From: Immundisolibacteraceae bacterium
GTDB taxonomy: Bacteria > Pseudomonadota > Gammaproteobacteria > Immundisolibacterales > Immundisolibacteraceae
NCBI GenBank assembly: GCA_019090185.1
Contig: JAHRWJ010000161.1
Coordinates: forward strand, 1 to 11,652
Direction of reading: 5' to 3'
Length of the DNA: 11,652 nt
The stretch's first letter is position 1. Each line of letters opens with the position of its first letter. The notes beneath the pieces were generated by a model. The model ran no database searches. It had not been told where the DNA came from and saw only the letters and a program-made list of their open reading frames with translations. Of this stretch, positions 1-6,772 are shown one piece after another. The position numbers and the translations under genes were made by a program.

Positions 1-384
1 GCTGCGGTTGAAGATGCCTGGGAATATAGTCAGGAGCGCCAGCAGTTCGGCAAGCCCATCTGCACCTATCAATCCATCCGCCACAAACTCGCCGACATGC
101 AAACCAAGCTGCACGCCGCCCGGCTAATGACCTATCACGCAGCTAATTTGCTGCAGCAGGGCCAAGCCGCTGGGGTCGAGACCTCAATGACCAAAATGTT
201 TGCCACCGAAACCGCCAAAGAGCTCGCCCTGGAGTGCCAGACCATTATGGGTGCCTATGGTTATGTTAAAGAGTTTGATGCCGAACGTTATGTTCGCGAG
301 GCGATTGTGCTGCCCATTTTTGGTGGTTCTACCGCTATTCACCTCAATAACATCAGCAACTGGATGGGGCTGCCTAAACGTTAA
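1..384 (+). CDS. Acyl-CoA dehydrogenase, C-terminal fragment (5' end outside window)
   Basis: This is an open frame from base 1 to a TAA at 382-384, giving 127 residues of the C-terminal alpha-helical domain of an FAD-dependent acyl-CoA dehydrogenase, which introduces a C2-C3 double bond into an acyl-CoA. Visible family marks are ERQQFGKPI near the start (the R-x-x-FG segment), the MGAYGYVKEFDAER segment (usually GGxGY near the FAD/dimer interface) and the terminal IFGGSTAIHLNNIS. In short- and medium-chain enzymes that last motif reads YEGT, with Glu as catalytic base. Here the position is Gly (residue 108 of the fragment), as in long-chain and isovaleryl-type enzymes, whose base lies on an earlier helix that would be upstream of this window. 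Substrate cannot be assigned. The gene is followed by a possible weak terminator and then an unrelated kinase gene, so it probably ends its own transcription unit. Confidence 0.9.
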   Translation, partial: AAVEDAWEYSQERQQFGKPICTYQSIRHKLADMQTKLHAARLMTYHAANLLQQGQAAGVETSMTKMFATETAKELALECQTIMGAYGYVKEFDAERYVREAIVLPIFGGSTAIHLNNISNWMGLPKR

Positions 385-437
385 CCGAAAACACCCACCC
401 GCTATTGATATCGAGTTTTGAACTCGTTATCGGGTCT

Positions 438-473
438 GACCGGCCATGGTTTTAGTCGATCAGGCTGGTCTTT
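438..473 (+). terminator. Possible weak intrinsic terminator after the acyl-CoA dehydrogenase gene
   Basis: GACCGGCC (438-445) can pair with GGCTGGTC (463-470), eight pairs including one G-U, around a 17-base loop. It is followed at once by TTTCTC. The stem is GC-rich and lies 54 bases past the stop, but the T run is short and the loop is large, so this is a weak candidate. Confidence 0.35.
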
Positions 474-483
474 CTCATGAAAA

Positions 484-543
484 ATCGATCCAACCAAATC
501 TTGCATTAGTTTTAGTGATTTAAAAATCGATCAGCTATCGATC
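484..543. promoter_or_regulatory. Three ATCGAT repeats upstream of the sensor kinase gene
   Basis: AT-rich DNA before the kinase gene carries ATCGATC at 484-490, 526-532 and 537-543. The first two are embedded in the same decamer AAAATCGATC. ATCGAT is self-complementary, so each copy is a potential half-site. Start-to-start spacings are 42 and 11 bp, close to four turns and one turn of the helix, so all copies would face the same side. A related TCGATC lies at 457-462. A poor -35-like TTGCAT (501-506) has no convincing -10. An operator or promoter function is inferred only. Confidence 0.25.
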
Positions 544-603
544 AAAAACACTTTTAGCTCTCCGACAACTCAACATCCGACCTATTTTGCCGACACAGGC
601 TAA

Positions 604-3600
604 ATGGCCGGACCCAACCCTATTCATTCAGCTTCGCTAGCGTCTCGATCACAGCTCGACGACGGACCCGACAACGCGCCCGAAATATCTGCGCAAATAG
701 CAATAGAACCAGCTTCGGTGGATGCCGGTGAGGGGTCACAACCAACCCCCACTTCCTCAACCACAAGCAGCAACTCAGCCACTACAGAGCCCACAGCGCC
801 CCCCGAAGAGCCGACAGAAGAGACGCCTGTTTTAAACGATCTACTTGAAAAATTGCAGCCGCCCGCTAACGACATAGATGCGCCCGTACCGAATGACGCC
901 AAATCAGCCGCCCTGGCCACCAGCGCCAAAGCCAGGCCCCGCAAAGGTCTCGCACTACGGACCCGCATCAACCTATTGGGATATGTGCTCTCATTGGGCT
1001 GCAGCATCGGGCTGGGGCTCATCATGCTGCAAATCACTGCCCAGACGCTCTGGAACAACAGCACTCATGATGCCCATGCGGTGGCCGAGATTGTTGCGCT
1101 TAACAGTTCACGAACAGTCGCCTATAAGCAGATGGACATTCTCGAAGCCCGTTTCGAGAGCCTGGCCCTGTTTGCAGACATCCGTGGTGCAATCCTGGTA
1201 GACCCGCAAGGGGAAGAGATCATCCGCTATATCAATGATGGTCTGGAGTGGGATGTCAAAAAGCTGATCGCCGATACCAAGCGCTCGGATCAGAAAAAAA
1301 TTTGGGCCATGCTCAACGGCAGAGATTGGCTGGCACTGGAAACTCCGTTAATTTTTGGCCATGATCGGGTGGCTACTCTCTACCTAATCTGGGACCTGTC
1401 TCGGCTTCAACATCACCTCTATCGACTGCTTGAAGCGAGTTCGGCTGTTTTTCTAGTTATTCTCATTTTAGTGTTTTTGGCCACCTACCAGCTTAAAAAA
1501 TCCTTCAACAAACCGATGGACGAGCTGTTACGCACCACCGCCGATTTTGCTGAAGATGGCACTCACGCACACCATGCGGTGGTGTTTGCTAACGATGAAA
1601 TGGGCAGGCTCACCGAATCCTATAACGCCATGGTCGATCGACTGGTCAGTCAACATAACCAGCTCAGTTCGGCCCACGAGACCCTGGAAAAAAGAGTTGA
1701 GCGGCGCACCTCACAGTTAGCAGCGCAGCGAACTGCTGCGGAAGTTTCTAGCAAAGAATTACAACGAGTCATCGATCTATCCTTAGATCTGCTCACCATG
1801 ATTGACGCCGACGGCAATTTCATCATGGTCAGCCCAGCGGTCACCGCGCTGCTCGGCTACACCGAAGAACAATGGATGGCTTGCCATTGGGAAGATCTCA
1901 TGTACACCCCCGACCGGGTGCGCAGCGGCGACGCTAATATCGAAGCCAAACAATTCCTGCGTGAACAAGGCGGTAAGCTGGTCGACGCCGAACGGCGGAT
2001 GCGCCACCGAGACGGCCACTGGATCTGGATGGAGTGGAGCCTGACCCTGTTGGATGACGATGGTGTGTTTATGGTCGGTCGTAACATTCAGGAGCGCAAA
2101 AAACGCGAAATCGAAATTATGGTTGCCCATAAAGCCGAAACCATAGCCCGCAAACGGGCTCAACAGATAGTCGATATCTCTCTGGACATGATCATCACCA
2201 TTGATGCCAGCGGTCGCTTTCTGCAGGTCAGCCCGGCAGCGAAACGAATGTTCGGCTATGAGCCTAACGAGCTACTTGGCCAACGGTTTTCTGACTTTGT
2301 CGAGAATAGTGATTTTGAGGGTGACGCCGAAAAAGTTGAATCCCTGGCCGAAGCCGTCGCTGCTGCGGGTGGCTCGATGAGCAACGTCCTTAGGCGTTTT
2401 AGACATAAACAAGGCCACCTGGTTTGGGTGGAATGGGCGGTGGTGATACAGCCGGAAGAAAGATCCATCTATGCGGTGGCCCGAGACATGACCGAGCGCC
2501 GGCAGCAGGAAGAACAAATCCGGCTAGCTCATGAGAAAACCCAGTCGGTCATCAACACCTCCCGCGACCTGATCGCCACGATCCGCTCCGATGGAGAAGT
2601 CCTGGAAGCCAGCGCAGCCAGCTCGCAACTTCTCGGTTACAGCCCCGAAGAGCTGATAGGCAGCAACTTGAAGAGTTATTTCCAACCCAAAGACCGGCTC
2701 GAATCACGGTTTGAGGCAATCCCTGAGCAACTAAAAAACAGTGCTCGCGGAATTTCCGGCCTGATGCGCCAGTTCAGACATGCCGATGGTCACTGGCTGT
2801 GGATGGAATGGAACCTGGCTAGCCGAGAGAACAGCGACGAAGTTCATGCCATCGGCCGGGATGTAACCGAGCGAGTTCAATACGAAGACAAGCTGATCGC
2901 TGCGCGTGAGGCCGCCGAACACGCCACCGTCGCCAAGTCTGACTTCCTCTCTAACATGAGCCACGAAATCCGCACCCCACTCAACGGCGTGATGGGCATG
3001 CTCCAGCTGATGGATGACACCGAGGTAACCATTGAGCAGCGCGGCTATCTACGCACCGCCTTAAATTCCAGCGACGCACTACTGACGCTCATTAACGACA
3101 TCCTCGACTTTTCTAAAATGGAAGCAGGCAAACTGCTACTCGAGGATGAACCCTTCAACCTGATAGAGCTCACCGAAGATGTGGTTGCGCTGTTCGGCGA
3201 GCGCGCTGCCGCCAAGGGCATCAACCTCAGTGGCCTTCTCGAAGATAATGTACCCAGCCACATTAGCGGCGACACCACCCGGCTACGCCAGGTATTAACT
3301 AACGTTCTTAGCAATGCGATGAAGTTCACCAAAGAGGGTGAGATCTGCTGCCGAGTTTCCCTGCTCGATGACGAAGACCCGCCAATGCTCTGCTTCGACA
3401 TCAGCGACACCGGCCTGGGAATTCCGATCGACAAACAGGAAGCGATCTTCGAGTCCTTCTCTCAGGCCGACAACTCCACCACCCGAGAATTTGGTGGTAC
3501 CGGGCTTGGATTAGCCATATCCAAAGAACTGGTCGCACTCATGCAAGGCGAGCTATCGGTCACCAGCGCACCCGGTGAGGGATCAACCTTCAGTATCGCC

Positions 3601-4431
3601 ATACCCTTACACCCGACTAAACAATTGCCATTTGGCAATTCAGAATTGGTGGGTAAACGGGCGCTGGTGGTTTGCGAAACAGTCAACGTGCGTGACTCCA
3701 TTTCGGTGACCTGCCGGCGCACTGGCATGCAAGTGATCGATATCCCAATCTGGGAACATAACCTACGCGATCTCATTGGCGACGGATCTGCCTTTGACAT
3801 CGTTATCACCGACGCCTCACTGATAAAAGATAAACTCGGTGCCGCCTGGGTTAAGAACCCGGTTCTGCCGACCATGGTAGTCGCTCCATTTGGTAAACCC
3901 CTAGAAGGTCTATCGGAGCAATTCAGGCAAATGTATAAGCCGGTTCACAGCACCATGCTGCTTAATTACATGGAAGATTTGCTCAAAATCACCCAGATCG
4001 ATCGTTCCAAATCAACCGAAAAGGTCAAACCCCCACCGTCAAAGATACTGCTGGTAGAAGACAACCGGGTCAATCGCAAAGTCGCCACCCGCATGCTCGA
4101 AAAAATGGACATGTCCGTGTCAATAGCTGTTAATGGCCAGGAAGCGGTAGACCGGCTTGAAGAACAAAATTTCGACCTGGTACTGATGGATTGCCAGATG
4201 CCGGTGCTCGACGGCCTGGCCGCCACAAGGCAAATACGCTTTCGCGAACAGCGCGAGGGAACGCCGCCCACCCTGATTATCGCCCTGACCGCCAACGTCG
4301 ATCTGCAACACCGCCGGCTCTGTGTTGAAGCGGGTATGGACGACTACCTGGCGAAACCGTTTCGGTTTGATGGGCTCGCCATCATGCTCGACAAATGGCT
4401 TAAACCGCTCAAGGAACCCTGGATCGATTAG
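604..4431 (+). CDS. Membrane hybrid sensor histidine kinase with three PAS domains and two receivers
   Basis: This 1275-residue two-component phosphorelay kinase starts at an ATG directly after an in-frame TAA, with only a weak AGG upstream. Domains in order: a Ser/Thr/Pro/Glu-rich disordered cytoplasmic tail (1-115); TM1 (about 122-145); an extracytoplasmic region (about 148-276) resembling CHASE8-type sensors; TM2 (280-297); HAMP (about 298-355) and a coiled coil; and three PAS/PAC units (about 390-503, 522-635, 649-760), each ending in a similar GHWxWMEW-type strand. HisKA follows with phospho-acceptor His787 in [10 protein letters not shown]. The HATPase has N-box Asn900/Asn904, DTGLGIP (935-941) and GGTGLGLAI (964-972). 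Residues 1018-1125 form a degenerate receiver that keeps Asp1070 and Lys1112 but has CE instead of the acidic pair. The C-terminal receiver is intact (Glu1152/Asp1153, Asp1196, Thr1229, Lys1251). No HPt domain is present, so phosphate must pass to a separate HPt or return to His. Ligand and partner are unknown. Confidence 0.93.
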   Translation: MAGPNPIHSASLASRSQLDDGPDNAPEISAQIAIEPASVDAGEGSQPTPTSSTTSSNSATTEPTAPPEEPTEETPVLNDLLEKLQPPANDIDAPVPNDAKSAALATSAKARPRKGLALRTRINLLGYVLSLGCSIGLGLIMLQITAQTLWNNSTHDAHAVAEIVALNSSRTVAYKQMDILEARFESLALFADIRGAILVDPQGEEIIRYINDGLEWDVKKLIADTKRSDQKKIWAMLNGRDWLALETPLIFGHDRVATLYLIWDLSRLQHHLYRLLEASSAVFLVILILVFLATYQLKKSFNKPMDELLRTTADFAEDGTHAHHAVVFANDEMGRLTESYNAMVDRLVSQHNQLSSAHETLEKRVERRTSQLAAQRTAAEVSSKELQRVIDLSLDLLTMIDADGNFIMVSPAVTALLGYTEEQWMACHWEDLMYTPDRVRSGDANIEAKQFLREQGGKLVDAERRMRHRDGHWIWMEWSLTLLDDDGVFMVGRNIQERKKREIEIMVAHKAETIARKRAQQIVDISLDMIITIDASGRFLQVSPAAKRMFGYEPNELLGQRFSDFVENSDFEGDAEKVESLAEAVAAAGGSMSNVLRRFRHKQGHLVWVEWAVVIQPEERSIYAVARDMTERRQQEEQIRLAHEKTQSVINTSRDLIATIRSDGEVLEASAASSQLLGYSPEELIGSNLKSYFQPKDRLESRFEAIPEQLKNSARGISGLMRQFRHADGHWLWMEWNLASRENSDEVHAIGRDVTERVQYEDKLIAAREAAEHATVAKSDFLSNMSHEIRTPLNGVMGMLQLMDDTEVTIEQRGYLRTALNSSDALLTLINDILDFSKMEAGKLLLEDEPFNLIELTEDVVALFGERAAAKGINLSGLLEDNVPSHISGDTTRLRQVLTNVLSNAMKFTKEGEICCRVSLLDDEDPPMLCFDISDTGLGIPIDKQEAIFESFSQADNSTTREFGGTGLGLAISKELVALMQGELSVTSAPGEGSTFSIAIPLHPTKQLPFGNSELVGKRALVVCETVNVRDSISVTCRRTGMQVIDIPIWEHNLRDLIGDGSAFDIVITDASLIKDKLGAAWVKNPVLPTMVVAPFGKPLEGLSEQFRQMYKPVHSTMLLNYMEDLLKITQIDRSKSTEKVKPPPSKILLVEDNRVNRKVATRMLEKMDMSVSIAVNGQEAVDRLEEQNFDLVLMDCQMPVLDGLAATRQIRFREQREGTPPTLIIALTANVDLQHRRLCVEAGMDDYLAKPFRFDGLAIMLDKWLKPLKEPWID

Positions 4432-4560
4432 GAATGTTAACCAGTAGAGCCAACGACTGCGCCAAGGGTCGGTTTACCAACCAGCGTTCACCTGACCCCG
4501 CCCACACGAATTGCTTTCCATTGATAAGCCGCTGAGTTAGTCTGCCAGCTCGCACTATTA

Positions 4561-4573
4561 GGGGAGAGCGAGC
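4561..4573 (+). promoter_or_regulatory. Ribosome binding site of the VOC dioxygenase-like gene
   Basis: GGGGAG (4561-4566) lies 7 bases before the ATG at 4574. It is the strongest Shine-Dalgarno-like site before any gene in this half of the window and fixes that start. Confidence 0.6.
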
Positions 4574-5473
4574 ATGAGCTGGCAACAACAACGCGCACAG
4601 AGATTGGGCTATTTGGCCCTCAATGTCACCGATATGGATGCCTCATTGGCGTTCTGGACCCAGGCAGTTCAGCTGGAAATAAGCGAACGCCGAGAACACC
4701 GGGTGTTCCTGCGTGGCGGCATGCAGCACCACTGGCTATCGCTGCAAGAGGCCAGCGAACCAGGGCTGGCTCGGGTTGGTATTGAAGTCGCTAATCTGGA
4801 AATTCTCACCGCTATCGAACACGCGCTGACCAGCGCAGGCATCTCTGTCGAAAGCGGTAACGGCCTTAAAGATGATGCGGTGCTGCACTACCTGCGTTTC
4901 AACGATCCGGCCGGTAATCCGCTAGAACTTTATGCCGATATGGTCTCTATGGCCACACCCCCGCAACCCACATCTGTCACCCTGCTGGAAATCCAGCATG
5001 CGGTGCTAGCGGTCGACAATCTCAACGACGCCAGCGAGTTTTATACCCATATGCTCGGCATGCGTATTTCCGACTGGATTGGCGAAACCATGTTTTTTGC
5101 CCATTTCGGCAACGGCTGGCACCACGGCCTGGGACTGGGAAAAATGCCGGATCAGCAGCAGGGACTCCACCACGTCTGCTTCCAGCCACCCGACCTGGAC
5201 AATGTTATGCGTGCCCGTGCCCGGGTCCGCAAACTCGGTTACGAAATCACCCTCGATCTATTGCGCCACGGCCCCTCAGGTTCGGTAGGCTTCTATTTTC
5301 TTGGCCCTGATGGGGTTGCTGAAATGAGCTTCGGTGCCCGCCAGTTTGGTGAAGACGAAGAATTTCGACCTAGACGCCTGGCCATGAGCCCGGAAACCAT
5401 CGATGTCTGGCAGACCGGCCTCAGCGACAGCGAACTATCGATTGTTTCGGAACTGCGCTCGATAAAAGGTTAA
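4574..5473 (+). CDS. VOC-family protein, likely type I extradiol ring-cleavage dioxygenase
   Basis: This 299-residue protein has two vicinal-oxygen-chelate modules. The N-terminal one (about 9-127) opens with RLGYLALNVTDMDASLAFW, closes with DPAGNPLELY and lacks the full ligand set, as is usual for the non-catalytic half. The C-terminal module (about 137-265) carries a likely 2-His-1-carboxylate Fe(II) site: His142 (IQHAV), His200 (LHHVCF) and Glu250 (GVAEMSFG). The stretch RHGPSGSVGFYFLGPDG matches the segment before the last ligand in catechol 2,3-dioxygenases and 2,3-dihydroxybiphenyl dioxygenases. Length and two-module layout also fit that family, which opens aromatic diols next to the hydroxyls using O2. 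The gene sits 142 bp after the kinase gene and 82 bp before a membrane-protein gene that may belong to an aromatic-pathway family. Substrate is unknown, and another metal-dependent VOC activity is possible. Confidence 0.8.
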   Translation: MSWQQQRAQRLGYLALNVTDMDASLAFWTQAVQLEISERREHRVFLRGGMQHHWLSLQEASEPGLARVGIEVANLEILTAIEHALTSAGISVESGNGLKDDAVLHYLRFNDPAGNPLELYADMVSMATPPQPTSVTLLEIQHAVLAVDNLNDASEFYTHMLGMRISDWIGETMFFAHFGNGWHHGLGLGKMPDQQQGLHHVCFQPPDLDNVMRARARVRKLGYEITLDLLRHGPSGSVGFYFLGPDGVAEMSFGARQFGEDEEFRPRRLAMSPETIDVWQTGLSDSELSIVSELRSIKG

Positions 5474-5555
5474 CATTCGTTTAGGTAATTACCATTCTGC
5501 AATTCAGCCAATAAGGGCGTGGCCAGCCGCCACACCAACCCGGGGATAAAGATCA

Positions 5556-6005
5556 ATGAAAGCAATGCGAATCTGGATGAGCCTGATGGGCATTTTCTAC
5601 ATCCTAAACCTGGTCTCCCTCTGGCCCTCCATGTTCGCGCCTTTACTACCAGTGATGTACCCCGGTGTTGAACTCCACCAGGGCACTAACGTCTTTCAAC
5701 TACTGCTCGACGCCTGGCTCATTGTCGGTATTCAGCTCGCTGCGATCGGTGTGGTATTACTTTGGGCCGGTACCCTGTCAAAACACCCAGAACGCTATAT
5801 CGGCGTGATCTGGGTCGCCATCGTCACTGAAATCGTCGACGGCGCCTGGGATCTCTATAGCGTTGCCGGTGGCCTTGAGCTGCCAGTCATGGGTTATGCC
5901 ACCGTGGTCATTCACCTGCTCTGGATCGGTTCAGCTTTCTGGGTGCTAGGCAAATTCAAAGCAGACCCAGGCAACGTAGCTACCGACCCGGCTATGGAGA
6001 TCTGA
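5556..6005 (+). CDS. Small four-helix inner-membrane protein, possibly BphX-like
   Basis: This 149-residue, strongly hydrophobic protein has four predicted membrane helices: about 7-33, 50-72, 80-102 and 110-132. Its positive N-terminus (MKAMRIW) and short loops contain no catalytic motif. GGGGAT (5542-5547) lies 8 bases before the ATG and supports this start. Overall size, the RIWMSLMGIFYILN opening and the four-helix layout recall the uncharacterised BphX-like family, known from aromatic (biphenyl) degradation operons. The neighbouring extradiol-type gene fits that idea. The assignment is from memory of the family and not proven; an unrelated DUF membrane protein would look similar. It is probably co-transcribed with the upstream VOC gene, since only 82 bp separate them and no terminator is evident. 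Confidence 0.75.
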   Translation: MKAMRIWMSLMGIFYILNLVSLWPSMFAPLLPVMYPGVELHQGTNVFQLLLDAWLIVGIQLAAIGVVLLWAGTLSKHPERYIGVIWVAIVTEIVDGAWDLYSVAGGLELPVMGYATVVIHLLWIGSAFWVLGKFKADPGNVATDPAMEI

Positions 6006-6039
6006 AGTAGCCATTAGCTTGTTGGTATGCCTGGTTAAT

Positions 6040-6078
6040 CTGGTTGCAGACAACAGAGCATAGCTTTATCGCAACCAG
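6040..6078. repeat. Inverted repeat / hairpin downstream of the membrane-protein gene
   Basis: CTGGTTGC (6040-6047) and GCAACCAG (6071-6078) are perfect 8-bp complements around 23 bases. Within the loop AGAGC and GCTTT can also pair with one wobble, giving an extended stem. It starts 34 bases after the stop codon at 6005. No T run follows on the + strand, so it is not a standard intrinsic terminator. Confidence 0.45.
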
Positions 6079-6092
6079 CAAAAAACTCGGCG

Positions 6093-6101
6093 TTATCCAC
6101 A
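6093..6101 (+). other. Consensus DnaA box
   Basis: TTATCCACA matches the classical R1-type DnaA box exactly. It is followed by a T run and AT-rich DNA to about 6160. I found only one perfect copy, so an origin is not indicated. Titration of DnaA, regulation by DnaA or chance are the alternatives. Confidence 0.35.
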
Positions 6102-6146
6102 CTGATTTTTTTGCCGTAAACCCTGCTGTAAATTCAATTAATATAT

Positions 6147-6341
6147 CTATTCAGATAAATGCCAACCTGCCGATTTATGCAGGTCCTGCAGACCAACATA
6201 ATGGTTAATATTCAATAGCTTATCAAGTTCTAAAGCCCGTAAAAAAACCTGCCTCCACCGCGTTAAACCGGGTCCGCCAAATCCCTGCCAAGATTTCCAA
6301 ACTTTCTCTAAAGCAACCCTAACGCCGGTCGTTATTGTCAA
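6147..6341 (-). CDS. Unassigned small minus-strand reading frame, doubtful
   Basis: This 64-codon frame begins at TTG (6341) and ends at TAG (6147-6149). The frame stays open upstream to a stop near 6375, so up to about 75 residues could be encoded. The translation (for example VWKSWQGFGGPGLTRW and LELDKLLNINHYVGLQDL) looks more protein-like than the shadows elsewhere. It also uses AT-rich codons (TTA, TTT, CAT) unlike the neighbouring genes. I do not recognise a family, and there is no ATG and no clear ribosome binding site. It could be the tail of a decayed gene or chance. Confidence 0.18.
   Translation of the reverse strand: MTITTGVRVALEKVWKSWQGFGGPGLTRWRQVFLRALELDKLLNINHYVGLQDLHKSAGWHLSE
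6165..6194. repeat. Nested inverted repeats
   Basis: Three overlapping dyads share one segment: ACCTGC/GCAGGT (6165-6170 with 6179-6184), the odd palindrome TGCAGGTCCTGCA (6178-6190) and GGTC/GACC (6182-6185 with 6191-6194). They lie next to an AT-rich tract. This could be an operator or a switchable RNA structure, but no function can be read from the sequence alone. Confidence 0.35.
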
Positions 6342-6607
6342 CGCACAGCGCGTTTCTGGCTTGGACTGGTTAGATCAAGTTTGGTCTCCTGCTCACAGAC
6401 GACCAACCCACCCCAAACCGGCTGCGCTACCGGAGTCTCGGCTCCACAGGCAACACCAGCGTCATCAATACCGGAGCATTTCAGAGTGTTTGCTGCTCAC
6501 CACAGCAACCGCTACGGCAAAGGAGTCTGCCGTCATCTGAACCGCCACTGCCTAACCGCAGCGCGGCAAGATGCAGAAAACCACTCCTTCATCGGCGTGA
6601 TTTTCAT

Positions 6608-6637
6608 TGTCGATAACCCAGGGAAGGGCTATCGACA
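6608..6637. repeat. Strong hairpin upstream of the chemoreceptor gene
   Basis: TGTCGATA (6608-6615) and TATCGACA (6630-6637) are perfect complements, and CCC (6617-6619) pairs with GGG (6626-6628) inside, leaving a six-base loop. A further TCGACA lies at 6658-6663 in a near direct repeat of the right arm (AGGGCTATCGACA versus AGGGTTAATCGACA). No T run follows on either strand, so an operator or leader structure is more likely than a terminator. Confidence 0.45.
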
Positions 6638-6772
6638 TCACCCCAAAGCAGGGTTAATCGACAGAAATTATGTAGCTGCGTCCAAGGTGTAGCGCCAACC
6701 GACTCAGCGCCAAAACGACTGTATCAACCCACCCTAAGATCACAACCGCAGAGCAGCATACGGGAAATACAA

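Larger units (their letters stand above)
6006..6772. other. 767-bp region without a convincing gene, rich in inverted repeats
   Basis: No reading frame here has a credible start, ribosome binding site and family resemblance. The region holds an 8-bp inverted repeat at 6040-6078, a consensus DnaA box at 6093-6101 followed by AT-rich DNA (6100-6160), nested inverted repeats at 6165-6194, hairpins at 6381-6406 and 6514-6533, and a hairpin at 6608-6637. A 64-codon minus-strand frame (6147-6341) is listed separately at low confidence. The stretch is much longer than any other gap in the window and must contain the leader of the chemoreceptor gene. A small RNA, a decayed gene or a regulatory region are all possible. 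Confidence 0.6.

Noticed and set aside
4468..4485. GGTCGGTTTACCAACC as a terminator after the kinase gene
   Set aside because: The stem is broken by a mismatch, the loop would be only two bases, and there is no T run.
5484..5493. GGTAATTACC palindrome before the membrane-protein gene
   Set aside because: About ten 10-bp palindromes are expected by chance in a window of this size.
6383..6440. Minus-strand CAGGAGACC resembling the B12 box of a cobalamin riboswitch
   Set aside because: The other conserved riboswitch parts do not appear in the right order or spacing, and no cobalamin-related gene follows on that strand.
6440..6560. Fragments such as CACAGGCAAC and CGGCAAAGG recalling the c-di-GMP-I riboswitch
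   Set aside because: The GAAA tetraloop, its receptor and the core spacing are missing, so the likeness is superficial.
6381..6692. 103-codon + strand frame in the large gap
   Set aside because: It starts at TTG with no ribosome binding site, its composition is not protein-like (many Cys, His, Thr, Asn), and it runs through the hairpins at 6514 and 6608.
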